17,687 nt of DNA. It comes from an uncultured Ruminococcus sp. Its GTDB lineage: Bacteria > Bacillota > Clostridia > Oscillospirales > Ruminococcaceae. The first letter of the stretch is position 1, and each line of letters opens with the position of its first letter. Positions 5,652-12,610 of the stretch are shown here, in pieces. Under the pieces are notes generated by a model. It was not told where the DNA came from and searched no databases. It worked only from the letters and a program-made list of their open reading frames with translations. The stretch covers positions 1 to 17,687 of the forward strand of contig CALGTT010000168.1 of the NCBI GenBank assembly GCA_937901485.1, given 5' to 3'. Position numbers and translations under genes: made by a program.

Positions 5652-8189
5652 TCAGTCCACTTCTGCCCCCATCCTCCCCAGAATCTCCTTCGTATTTTCA
5701 AACCAAAAATACGCCTTGTAAAAATCACACCCCGTAAAATGCGTGAGCCTTGCCGCAATTTCCGCTTTCACTGCGTCATCTTCGATCGGAACGGCATCCT
5801 CATAATACACCAAATCTTCCAGATCCATTGGCAAAGAACCCCAATATTCCGCCAGAACTTCCAGACTTTCGGCATCCCACAGAAGCCCGTATCCGTCCTC
5901 CGAACGGAGCAGCTGTTTTGTGCCGTCCTCAGATGCCGCCACACATTCCAGAGAGCTGTCAGCGAAGCCAATGTCAAAGACCCTGCACTCTGAAAAATCG
6001 CACGGTTCTTCGCCATTGTTGCTGAATTTCACACCGCACGGCAGATGTAGGGGCAGGGAAGTTCTGCTGAAATCTGCACCACAGATGAGATTGTCCCTCG
6101 CCGCCGCCATCGTGCGGATGATGTTTTCCGTGAGCCGGAAGGTGCTGTAATGCCATCCTCTGTTCAGAAGCCCATCCAGCGGCGTTTCCTCATACCAGAA
6201 ATCCTCCTGATAGCGGTTGCGGTCGTCGCCGAAAATTTCCCCGATCATGCGGTAAATCTCCGTTTCACGATCCGGAAACCAGATGGCCCCCAGATCGTAT
6301 TTCCGAAACATATCATGCTCGTCCTCGTCGGAGATGGAGGCACAGCCTTCAAACAATGCCTTTGTCAGAAGTACAATGCACCTTGCCGCAAAATAATCCC
6401 GGAAATACTGGTGCTCAAATCGAATTTCCGACGAATTCACGCTGCTTTTGCATAGATAACAAAGCTCCTCCAGAAGCATGTCCACAAATTGTTCTCTGTA
6501 ATTTTGCAGATGGTTCCTGCGGAATCCCAGCGGAGCAAGGCAGTTCTGGTACACTCGCTCATCCTCCAAAAATGTGGAAAATGCATCCTCCACCGCCTTG
6601 GAAAGATCGGATCTGTACATCGTAAAATGTCCGTATTCCGCCATTTTTCTTGCCGCAAACGGCAGAATATACTGCACCGCAAACCGCATTTCCTCACTGC
6701 CTGAAAAGCCGTTCACATGGGCATCGAGCAGTTTTCCACGGCTGCAAAGCTCTTCCGAATTCTGTGAAACCCAGAGGTTCAGAAACAGCGGAATCCGCAG
6801 AATTTCCAGCATTTTGGGTTCGTTTCGTACCTCCGGAAAATCTGCAAGTGCATCCGAAAGCCCCTCGTCCGTGATGCCAAGAACCTCGATTTTCCCGAAG
6901 CTGCGGAAGATCTCCTGCTGTGGGATGCTTCGCCCCGTGATCACAAAGCGGACATTCCTCCACTCCGTCAAAGCGTTCTTCAGCTCCTGCAAAAATACCG
7001 TCTGTAAAGCCGTTGAAATTTCGTTGAATCCATCCAAAAGCACGGAATACTGCGGTTTCCACCCATTTGGACATTCTTCCAGAAGTGCATGGAGCTGTGA
7101 CAATTGCTGCAAAACCGCCTCCTCACCCTCGGCGGAAATACATGCTTCGAGTGTGTGGAATTCATACTGATAGTGGTATTTCAGCAGGAGCTGCGAGAGC
7201 ATCCAATTGCTCTGATGATGCCTGAAATTCGGGATATTCTGCACATGAAACCGCTGCAGCGGGAGGAGAAAATTCACACTGTTCGATTCGCTGTTCCGGC
7301 AGATTTCTTCGAGCAGAATCGTCGTTTTCCCCACACCGCCCATGCCATACAGGAACACGTTGCCCTCCCTCGGGAGGGCATTTTTCATGCCGTCAGCACC
7401 TCGAAATGCAAGGGGATAAAACCGCTTCGCTTCGCCCAAAATATGTACTCTGACCTCCGCCGCCGCATAAGGCCGCTTGGCGTTTTCGTGCAGATTCTCC
7501 CTTAAAGTCAGCGGAAAGTCAGGATGCAGGAGGTTTTCAAGATTTCCATGTCCGGCTGTGGAAAACTCCTTTTTCACATAATGCACCACATGGAACGGGA
7601 GCTTTTCGGGAAGTGCGAGAAGTTCCGGATTTTCGCTGAATTCCGCAGAAAATTGCTTGTGCATCAGATAGAACAGCCCCAGCAGCAGTGCCTCTGAACA
7701 GATTCTCTTCCGGTGTGCAAATGTCCCGAAAAGCTCGGATTTCTGGATGAAACCGCAGCCATACGGCAGAGTCCGAATGCCGTCATCCTGCCGGAGCATT
7801 TCGAGGAGGGTGTGCACCAGCTGTTCGGTTTTCGATTCATCCAGCACCTGTGCACAAACCTCTGCCATCTTCGCCAGATGCACCCGATAGGATGCAATAT
7901 TGCCCATATTCCGTTCAAAATTCGTGAATGTCAGCTTCTCGTGCGGATACCCCTTTCCCTCACGCAGAAAGCGGTCGATCCGTCGGTTCATGCTCTTGTA
8001 GGCATCTGAGAGCATGGCATTTTCGCAGAATTTCGCCAGAATACTGCGTTCGTGCGAACGCTCAACGCCGTCGGCATCGGTGCAGGTAAGCAGGAACTGC
8101 ACCAGAATTTTACCGTTGCCGAGCCTGCCAGTACCGGTCTTTTTTGCCTGTATGATGAGAAAAAGCAGTGTGCGGAGCGTAAGTTTCAT
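5652..8189 (-). CDS. NACHT-type STAND NTPase, candidate anti-phage sensor
   Basis: An 845-residue protein. Residues 1-270 hold an N-terminal part I cannot assign, starting MKLTLRTLLFLIIQAKKTG. The ATPase core follows: Walker A GMGGVGKTT (282-290, Lys288), Walker B LLDGFNE (384-390, Asp386 and Glu390), a sensor-like FVITGRS, and the late NACHT-type motif FEHQYFRDYFAA (from 591). The C-terminal 150 residues include a pentapeptide-like stretch (ADFSRTSL, later CDFSECRVFD) and one WD-like piece (GYGLLWDAESLEVL). STAND ATPases oligomerise on sensing a ligand and switch on an effector; several bacterial NACHT proteins defend against phage. The start is set by AAGGTGG seven bases before the ATG, and the gene has its own promoter (8283-8311). 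ATPase fold is secure; the defence role is inferred. Confidence 0.85.
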   Translation of the reverse strand: MKLTLRTLLFLIIQAKKTGTGRLGNGKILVQFLLTCTDADGVERSHERSILAKFCENAMLSDAYKSMNRRIDRFLREGKGYPHEKLTFTNFERNMGNIASYRVHLAKMAEVCAQVLDESKTEQLVHTLLEMLRQDDGIRTLPYGCGFIQKSELFGTFAHRKRICSEALLLGLFYLMHKQFSAEFSENPELLALPEKLPFHVVHYVKKEFSTAGHGNLENLLHPDFPLTLRENLHENAKRPYAAAEVRVHILGEAKRFYPLAFRGADGMKNALPREGNVFLYGMGGVGKTTILLEEICRNSESNSVNFLLPLQRFHVQNIPNFRHHQSNWMLSQLLLKYHYQYEFHTLEACISAEGEEAVLQQLSQLHALLEECPNGWKPQYSVLLDGFNEISTALQTVFLQELKNALTEWRNVRFVITGRSIPQQEIFRSFGKIEVLGITDEGLSDALADFPEVRNEPKMLEILRIPLFLNLWVSQNSEELCSRGKLLDAHVNGFSGSEEMRFAVQYILPFAARKMAEYGHFTMYRSDLSKAVEDAFSTFLEDERVYQNCLAPLGFRRNHLQNYREQFVDMLLEELCYLCKSSVNSSEIRFEHQYFRDYFAARCIVLLTKALFEGCASISDEDEHDMFRKYDLGAIWFPDRETEIYRMIGEIFGDDRNRYQEDFWYEETPLDGLLNRGWHYSTFRLTENIIRTMAAARDNLICGADFSRTSLPLHLPCGVKFSNNGEEPCDFSECRVFDIGFADSSLECVAASEDGTKQLLRSEDGYGLLWDAESLEVLAEYWGSLPMDLEDLVYYEDAVPIEDDAVKAEIAARLTHFTGCDFYKAYFWFENTKEILGRMGAEVD

Positions 8190-8263
8190 GCGTGATCCAC
8201 CTTCTTTGGATAAACTTCGTAATTTTCGGGATAAATCCGGCCCTCCGACGTGTTAGAATGAAA

Positions 8264-8275
8264 TTGACCAGAATT
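8264..8275 (-). repeat. left copy of a 12-bp inverted repeat (candidate recombination site)
   Basis: Reads AATTCTGGTCAA on the - strand. It covers the expected first transcribed bases of the NACHT mRNA, eight bases downstream of the -10 hexamer. An exact inverted copy lies at 8558-8569. Bases just outside the 12 do not match. Confidence 0.7.
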
Positions 8276-8282
8276 TTCTTTT

Positions 8283-8311
8283 ATTGTACCACACCGCCCG
8301 ATGGAAGTCAA
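8283..8311 (-). promoter_or_regulatory. strong leftward promoter of the NACHT gene
   Basis: On the - strand TTGACT (8311-8306), a 17-base spacer, and TACAAT (8288-8283), with TGG just before the -10 (extended -10). Transcription should begin near 8276, giving a leader of about 87 bases. The promoter lies inside the segment bounded by the 12-bp inverted repeats and points outward across the left repeat. Confidence 0.8.
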
Positions 8312-8324
8312 GGCGTACAAAACG

Positions 8325-8347
8325 AAAAAAGCCCCCGATCCGGGAGC
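8325..8347 (-). terminator. terminator of the small-RNA unit
   Basis: On the - strand GCTCCCG (8347-8341) pairs with CGGGGGC (8337-8331), with one G-U pair and a three-base loop, followed by six T (8330-8325). It lies upstream of the separate NACHT promoter, so it is not needed for NACHT transcription. Confidence 0.8.
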
Positions 8348-8412
8348 GTCCTGCGGCTCTGATTTGCCGCAGATAGGGGCAATTGACGGCAAGCGGGAGC
8401 CGCTTTGTCATT
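8325..8412 (-). ncRNA. candidate small structured RNA of about 88 nt
   Basis: A promoter (8447-8419) and a terminator (8347-8325) enclose a short leftward transcript with two perfect hairpins: AAGCGG/CCGCTT (8405-8391, three-base loop) and CTGCGGC/GCCGCAG (8372-8351, eight-base loop). GCGGCTC (8403-8397) is also exactly complementary to GAGCCGC (8359-8353), and GCTCCCG occurs both at 8400-8394 and in the terminator, so alternative folds are possible. I do not recognise an Rfam family. A 52-codon frame runs through it, but it crosses the terminator and has no ribosome site, so I treat it as non-coding. It could be a stand-alone regulator or an attenuated leader. Confidence 0.6.
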
Positions 8413-8418
8413 GGTACT

Positions 8419-8447
8419 ATTATAGCACAAATGCCCCTGATTTGCAA
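8419..8447 (-). promoter_or_regulatory. leftward promoter of the small-RNA unit
   Basis: On the - strand TTGCAA (8447-8442), 17 bases, TATAAT (8424-8419). The first eight bases (TTGCAAAT) and the last eleven (TGTGCTATAAT) are the same as in the dockerin-gene promoter. Confidence 0.8.
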
Positions 8448-8531
8448 GGCGATTTCAGCAAATTCACCAAAGGCAAGCGGAATTTCGACACATCTCACAA
8501 GAAAATGACGGCACATTTGTCGAATCTGCTA

Positions 8532-8560
8532 TCGACATGCGGGACAGAACCCGTCACAAT
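8532..8560 (+). promoter_or_regulatory. weak rightward promoter candidate for the recombinase
   Basis: TCGACA (8532-8537), 17 bases, CACAAT (8555-8560). The -35 is good but the -10 matches only four of six, and the predicted start leaves a leader of only about 14 bases. It lies inside the putative invertible segment at its right edge. Confidence 0.35.
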
Positions 8561-8569
8561 TCTGGTCAA
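8558..8569 (+). repeat. right copy of the 12-bp inverted repeat
   Basis: AATTCTGGTCAA on the + strand, the exact inverse of 8264-8275. It runs directly into the AAGGAGG ribosome site of the recombinase gene, sharing two bases with it. The two copies therefore stand in the same sense with respect to the two divergent genes. Confidence 0.7.
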
Positions 8570-8580
8570 GGAGGAACATG

Positions 8581-9663
8581 ATGGCACGAAAGGGCGAGAA
8601 CATTTACAAGCGAAAGGACGGCCGCTGGGAGGGGCGTTATCCGGTTGGCAAAAATGCACGGGGAAGAGCGAAATATCGCTCAATTTACGGCAAAACCTAT
8701 GCAGAGGTCAGGGAGAAGCTGCTCCCCCTCAAGGCGAATTCCTGCCAGTATCAGGAGTCGGGACGGCGGACGGTCGGGGCACTTCTGGAGGAGTGGCTGG
8801 CGGCGGTGCAGCTTCGGGTGAAGCCCTCCACCCATGCGAGCTACCGAATGAAAGCGGATAAGCATATTTTGCCTGAATTCGGGGCGATTCGCTATGACAA
8901 GCTGACGGTGCAGATGCTCCATGCATTCATTGCACGAAAGCTCGAAAGCGGACTGTCGGCAAAGTATGTATCGGACATCGTGGTGGTTATCAAATCCGTG
9001 GCGAAGTACGCCTCCAGAGTGCATGGCTTCCGCAATCCGGTGCAGGATGTCATACTCCCGAAAATCCCCAGAACAGAGCGAAAAATTCTCTCTCCCCAAG
9101 AGCAGAAAACGCCGTGCAGGCATGTGCAGAAACACGAAAACTCCACATCCCTCTGTATTCTGTTGAGCCTGTATACGGGACTGCGAGTGGGTGAGGTCTG
9201 CGGACTGCGGTGGGGCGATATTGACTTTGCAAAGAGCAGGTTTACCGTCAGGCGGACGGTGCAGCGGATCCAATGCGAGGGCGGCACAAGGATTCTGGTG
9301 GATTCCCCCAAAAGTCGGACTTCTGTCAGAACCATTCCTCTTCCGGCATTCCTGATGCCATTTTTGCGGAAACTGCGTGGAAAAGACGATGCCTATGTGC
9401 TGTCCGGCAGTACCCATGTGATGGAGCCGAGGACGTTACAGCATCGTTTTAAGGCGATCCTCAAAAAAGCAGGACTGCCGTCAGTGGGCTTTCACAGTCT
9501 GCGTCATGCGTTCGCAACGAACTGCGTGGCTCTGGGATTTGATGTGAAAACGCTGTCGGAGATTCTGGGACATGCTTCTGTGGAAACGACGCTTAACCGC
9601 TATGTGCATTCGTCCATGGAGCGAAAAACGGAGTGCATGGGACTTCTGAAGCCTGCGGCATAG
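8581..9663 (+). CDS. tyrosine recombinase / site-specific integrase
   Basis: A 360-residue protein with the complete catalytic set: R202 (GLRVGE), K244 (SPKSRT), H305 and R308 (HSLRH), H331 (LGHAS) and the nucleophile Y341 (NRYVHSS). The N-terminus (MARKGENIYKRKDGRWEGRY) is the arm-binding domain found in Tn916-like and many Clostridia integrases, followed by a core-binding SAM-like domain (about 65-150). These enzymes cut and rejoin DNA at short paired sites and can integrate, excise or invert. ATG 8581 is preferred to ATG 8578 because AAGGAGG (8568-8574) is then six bases away. A 12-bp inverted repeat ends at the ribosome site. No terminator separates it from the next genes, so it probably heads an operon. 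Enzyme class very secure; element type unknown. Confidence 0.93.
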   Translation: MARKGENIYKRKDGRWEGRYPVGKNARGRAKYRSIYGKTYAEVREKLLPLKANSCQYQESGRRTVGALLEEWLAAVQLRVKPSTHASYRMKADKHILPEFGAIRYDKLTVQMLHAFIARKLESGLSAKYVSDIVVVIKSVAKYASRVHGFRNPVQDVILPKIPRTERKILSPQEQKTPCRHVQKHENSTSLCILLSLYTGLRVGEVCGLRWGDIDFAKSRFTVRRTVQRIQCEGGTRILVDSPKSRTSVRTIPLPAFLMPFLRKLRGKDDAYVLSGSTHVMEPRTLQHRFKAILKKAGLPSVGFHSLRHAFATNCVALGFDVKTLSEILGHASVETTLNRYVHSSMERKTECMGLLKPAA

Positions 9664-9668
9664 AGGAA

Positions 9669-9830
9669 ATGAACCGTCAGAATTATTGTCGAAGCTGTGA
9701 GAGAAACGGCTGTGTTTCGATACTTTGTGAGGGCGTTTCGGGGAGTGCCCCTATTTGCGAAAGGCTTGCTTATGTATATTATACCATGTTCCAGCCGGAG
9801 CATCCGCTGATGAAAGGAGGGATTTTATGA
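9669..9830 (+). CDS. small cysteine-rich protein, function unknown
   Basis: A 53-residue frame starting five bases after the recombinase stop and overlapping the next gene by four bases (ATGA). It carries five cysteines, C-x-x-C in YCRSCERNGC early on, then LC and IC, suggesting a metal site or disulfides. The second half contains YVYYTMFQPEHPLMKGG. The ribosome site is weak: GAGG only two bases ahead of the ATG, so translation may depend on coupling with the recombinase gene. The tight spacing on both sides supports a real gene. No family recognised. Confidence 0.55.
   Translation: MNRQNYCRSCERNGCVSILCEGVSGSAPICERLAYVYYTMFQPEHPLMKGGIL
9755..9782 (+). promoter_or_regulatory. weak internal promoter candidate
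   Basis: TTGCGA (9755-9760), 16 bases, TATTAT (9777-9782), inside the 53-residue gene and 45 bases ahead of the next start. It could give the downstream membrane genes some expression apart from the recombinase. Suggestive only. Confidence 0.3.
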
Positions 9831-10033
9831 AGAAACAGAAAAAGTGTGCGGACTGTCCGTACCGTCTGGGGAGGGTGCAGTGTGTCAAGGATCCCTGTCC
9901 GGCGTGCAGGGCGAGTGGTAGGAAGAGGCATCCGTTTGCAGAGCCAGTGGTACGGAGCTGGGCGAAGTATTCAAAAATGACTGCGGTTTTCCGCAAACAC
10001 AAACATGGAAAGGATGAAATGTATGTTGATTGA
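9827..10033 (+). CDS. small basic cysteine-rich protein, probable zinc binder
   Basis: A 68-residue protein beginning MKKQKKCADCPYRLG. Six cysteines occur in the first half (C-x-x-C, then single C, then DPCPAC), a pattern usual for zinc-bound small proteins; the rest is rich in Lys, Arg and His. AAGGAGG (9814-9820) lies six bases ahead of ATG 9827, which decides the start although the frame is open further upstream. The start overlaps the preceding stop (ATGA), typical of an operon. The end overlaps the next gene by 11 bases. It may bind nucleic acid, but no family is recognised. Confidence 0.65.
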   Translation: MKKQKKCADCPYRLGRVQCVKDPCPACRASGRKRHPFAEPVVRSWAKYSKMTAVFRKHKHGKDEMYVD

Positions 10034-10406
10034 TAATGAAAAGGATCTCGGTAATGCCATCAAGAATGGTGAACAGTGTATTGAGGTTGAGGGTGAACTT
10101 GGACAAAAGGTTTTCAGGATTAAAGCAGTTGGAGCAGTTGCCTGGGCAGTTGCAATTGGTGGACTTACAGTTGCAGTTGCAGCGATCATTGCAATGATTC
10201 CTGCGGGTCCCTTACCTGCTCCTGCAGCGATTGCGGGAATTCTGCCGGCAGCCGCTGTGTTGGGCGGAGCCGGTGTATCTGGCGTTGCTGTCGCAGCCAG
10301 TGCAGCGACAATTGCAGTGGCAGGCGGCGGTGTGGGCACACTGAACAAACTGCGTAATTACAAAATGGAAAAACAGGGCGATCGAGTGATTTTGAGGAAG
10401 AAATAG
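10023..10406 (+). CDS. small Ala/Gly-rich hydrophobic membrane protein
   Basis: A 127-residue protein with a soluble N-terminus (1-34, with IEVEGELGQKVFRI) and a long hydrophobic core in two blocks (about 36-59 and 68-104), separated by a Pro-rich turn (AGPLPAPAA). The core is packed with glycine and alanine (for example LGGAGVSGVAVAAS and AVAGGGVG), like glycine-zipper segments in membrane-inserting proteins. It ends in a basic tail (MEKQGDRVILRKK). Three in-frame ATGs exist (10005, 10014, 10023); 10023 is chosen because AGGA (10011-10014) is eight bases ahead. It follows the Cys-rich genes with overlap. Pore-forming or membrane-scaffold roles are both possible; neither is shown. Confidence 0.65.
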   Translation: MLIDNEKDLGNAIKNGEQCIEVEGELGQKVFRIKAVGAVAWAVAIGGLTVAVAAIIAMIPAGPLPAPAAIAGILPAAAVLGGAGVSGVAVAASAATIAVAGGGVGTLNKLRNYKMEKQGDRVILRKK

Positions 10407-10416
10407 GAGGCAAAAT

Positions 10417-10947
10417 ATGAAAAAGGATGAACAGAATACCATCGAACGTGACATTCACTGTCCGTATTGTCAGAGTGACAAGGCACTGCTCATCAGTGGT
10501 GTCGGCGAAACACGGACTGTGCTGCAATTTCCGGATTATGGCATGAAGTATCTTCTCAGTGTGCTTTTTACTGGAGGTTTGTACTTACTGATTCATGGTT
10601 TCCCGATTGCTGAGATCAAACGTGTCGTTGAATATGATACATACGGTTTTTGTCCGCATTGCGGAAAGACATACAATGCATCCGCACCGATGGCAGTCAA
10701 GGCTGCAAAATCTAAATCGCCTAAGCTCTATTGCTCTTTGAAGCAGAAATTTCTGTTCGGTGTATGCGGCGGTATTTCGGAATATACCGGACTTTCTATC
10801 ACACTGGTGCGTATTATGATGCTCATTTATAGTCTTAGTTTTTTTCCGATCATCATTTATTTCCTTTTGGGACTCACCAGTATTATGCCGAATAATCCGA
10901 AGCAAATGACCGCCATTCCAGTGCAGGAAGGTGAAAAGAATGGATGA
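10417..10947 (+). CDS. split zinc-ribbon plus PspC-domain membrane protein
   Basis: A 176-residue protein. Two CxxC motifs (C15/C18 in HCPYC and C79/C82 in FCPHC) flank a hydrophobic segment (about 43-62, YLLSVLFTGGLYLLI). This recalls the LITAF-type arrangement, in which a zinc knuckle holds a membrane-dipping segment. Residues about 103-160 form a PspC domain: KLYCSLKQKFLFGVCGGISEY, LVRIMML, a membrane span and a final MP. PspC proteins sense or protect against membrane stress. AGGAGG is well placed before the ATG, and the end overlaps the following gene by eight bases. PspC call secure; LITAF likeness is my inference. Confidence 0.8.
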   Translation: MKKDEQNTIERDIHCPYCQSDKALLISGVGETRTVLQFPDYGMKYLLSVLFTGGLYLLIHGFPIAEIKRVVEYDTYGFCPHCGKTYNASAPMAVKAAKSKSPKLYCSLKQKFLFGVCGGISEYTGLSITLVRIMMLIYSLSFFPIIIYFLLGLTSIMPNNPKQMTAIPVQEGEKNG

Positions 10948-12472
10948 GAATAACAGACTTCCGGATGGATGGGATGATGCGGAAGATGAAGAGTATGAAT
11001 TTCCGCAGGAAGCGGATTCACCTTGGGCTAAAAACGCACGCACTGCTGATGTAGAAACAACTGGTACATCGTCGGATTCGTTGCCGGCTGAACGGATCGT
11101 ACAGCAAGATATTCCGACCCGAAAGAAATCGCTGGCTGTGTTATTTGCTGTGATTGCCGCATTTCTTCTTGTAGGTGCAGGCGGTGTGGGCGGCGGACTC
11201 CTGCTCTCGCACCGACCGGAAAAAGAAACAGAGAGCAATCATGAAACAGAAACAATGGCTGAAATTTCGACAGAATCTGCGGTATCTGAAACAGTACAGA
11301 CCGCCGTATCGGAAACTGATGCGAGCAATACAGAAATGGTGGACACTGTACCCTCAGAATCTGTCACAGAAACCGTACAGACCACTGCAACGGAGCCAGT
11401 AAAACTCACTTTTGCTCAAGAGTATGTGAATGCAGTGCTAAAAAACGAAGCAACATGGCGTTCTGTTCTCGGCAAAGGGAATAACGAATGCTGGTTTCAA
11501 GATTTGGATATGGACGGTGTACCGGAGTTCATCGCAGGCGGTTATCTGTTTAGTAATGGTAAGTTTCAGTATGCTGCATTCCACCCATACTATTTTGAAA
11601 ATGGAGAATTACAGCCTATGTCAAATGGCAGCGATGCTCTGCAACTTCTGTTTGATGCCGGACAGTCTTCCGGCGGGCAGGATGGTTTTGCCTGTCGGCT
11701 TTTTAAGGATCGCCAGAGCGGCAGTTTTTCCTATATGTATCAGTCGGTGGATGTAACTGGACGTAGTATCAGCTATTATTTGAACAGGATTCCATGTCAT
11801 TACACACATGCGCTTCCCTTTGACACGCTTTTGACTTTGGAGTATGATGGAGAATATTCCTACGGCGGTATGGACAGCACAATGACAAGGGAGCAGTTTC
11901 TTGCCGCATATGATTCTCTTTTTGAAGAGAATGTATACTACAAAACATCCATAAAACCAATATCATGCAGTGCAATATCGTTTGACGCATTGCTGAATAG
12001 TTATGAGGCATGGGGCTATGAAAAAGGTACTGCTTCGACATTGCCTCTTGCAGATGTAGTTTCCGATGTGCGGAATTATCAAGAGGAAGTTCCAACAACA
12101 GAAATGCCCACTGAGATTATTCAGGAAATTCCGCCGGAAACGGATCAGACGGCAAGTCTTCCGACAATCAATGCATGGATCGAAACAAGAACGATTCCCG
12201 TTGATGATGACGGAGACGGCATATACGAGGCGGTTGCCGACGGTTTCGACCTGTATCTGTGTGTCAGCGGAGATTTTGACAGCTATTACTATGAATTCTA
12301 TATGGCAGAACCGGACGGAAACAATCCCTCCCTCTGTAATTCAGGAACGATCTCTTCTTCGGAAATTTATCTCACATCGGGTTCCGGTGGCTTTGCTGTG
12401 ATCGTTGGGCTGGTTCCCATTGCAGCGGATGGCACGCAAGGAGAGGCGGTATATGCTACGCTTGTTCTTTGA
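10940..12472 (+). CDS. single-pass membrane protein with large outer domain
   Basis: A 510-residue protein with an acidic cytoplasmic tail (1-60, DEEYEFPQEAD), one membrane span at 64-89 rich in Gly near its outer end, and a Thr/Glu/Ser linker (about 92-153). Two outer domains follow, each with an acidic calcium-type loop (DLDMDGVPEF, and VDDDGDGIYEA near the C-terminus), joined by a second Thr/Pro/Glu-rich linker. ATG 10940 is used because AAGG lies about eight bases before it; the GTG at 10931 falls inside that site. It overlaps the PspC gene and is the last gene before a terminator. It resembles sensor or adhesion proteins exposed on Gram-positive cells. Family not recognised. Confidence 0.75.
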   Translation: MDENNRLPDGWDDAEDEEYEFPQEADSPWAKNARTADVETTGTSSDSLPAERIVQQDIPTRKKSLAVLFAVIAAFLLVGAGGVGGGLLLSHRPEKETESNHETETMAEISTESAVSETVQTAVSETDASNTEMVDTVPSESVTETVQTTATEPVKLTFAQEYVNAVLKNEATWRSVLGKGNNECWFQDLDMDGVPEFIAGGYLFSNGKFQYAAFHPYYFENGELQPMSNGSDALQLLFDAGQSSGGQDGFACRLFKDRQSGSFSYMYQSVDVTGRSISYYLNRIPCHYTHALPFDTLLTLEYDGEYSYGGMDSTMTREQFLAAYDSLFEENVYYKTSIKPISCSAISFDALLNSYEAWGYEKGTASTLPLADVVSDVRNYQEEVPTTEMPTEIIQEIPPETDQTASLPTINAWIETRTIPVDDDGDGIYEAVADGFDLYLCVSGDFDSYYYEFYMAEPDGNNPSLCNSGTISSSEIYLTSGSGGFAVIVGLVPIAADGTQGEAVYATLVL

Positions 12473-12504
12473 GGAATAAAAGGAAAACTGGATTATATAT
12501 TGCC

Positions 12505-12530
12505 GCAGCCCGATCCTCTGATCGGGTTGC
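12505..12530 (+). terminator. hairpin terminator of the recombinase-membrane operon
   Basis: GCAGCCCGATC (12505-12515) pairs with GATCGGGTTGC (12520-12530), one G-U pair and a four-base loop. The following ATTCTTTC is only moderately T-rich. It lies 33 bases after the stop at 12472. Confidence 0.65.
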
Positions 12531-12610
12531 ATTCTTTCAACGCAGCCGATTACCCTGCATTTTCATATGTATATCATTAGCACGAATGGAATGGAAAAGG
12601 AGAAATTACA

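Larger units (their letters stand above)
8190..8580. other. divergent control region between NACHT and recombinase genes
   Basis: No protein gene. It contains, left to right, the NACHT leader, a 12-bp repeat, the NACHT promoter, a small-RNA unit on the - strand, a weak rightward promoter, the inverted copy of the 12-bp repeat, and the recombinase ribosome site. Almost every part has a recognisable role, and the whole 8264-8569 segment is a candidate invertible switch. Confidence 0.6.

Noticed and set aside
6574..7170. A 198-codon rightward frame opposite the NACHT gene
   Set aside because: Antisense shadow; no ribosome site and Ser/Cys-rich composition.
8325..8412. Known riboswitch for the small-RNA unit (preQ1, fluoride, c-di-GMP)
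   Set aside because: None of the conserved core sequences I know for these classes is present.
8253..8516. An 87-codon leftward reading frame, including a 52-codon part starting at 8408, through the small-RNA unit
   Set aside because: It crosses a terminator and the NACHT promoter and has no ribosome site; hairpins and promoter explain the sequence better.
8301..8861. A 186-codon rightward frame over the control region and the start of the recombinase
   Set aside because: It overlaps the well-supported recombinase in another frame and has no ribosome site.
8680..9417. A 245-codon leftward frame opposite the recombinase
   Set aside because: Antisense shadow of a gene with all catalytic residues intact.
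10585..11238. A 217-codon leftward frame opposite the PspC and surface-protein genes
   Set aside because: Its sequence is a Ser/Thr/His-rich antisense shadow of two genes with clear domains.
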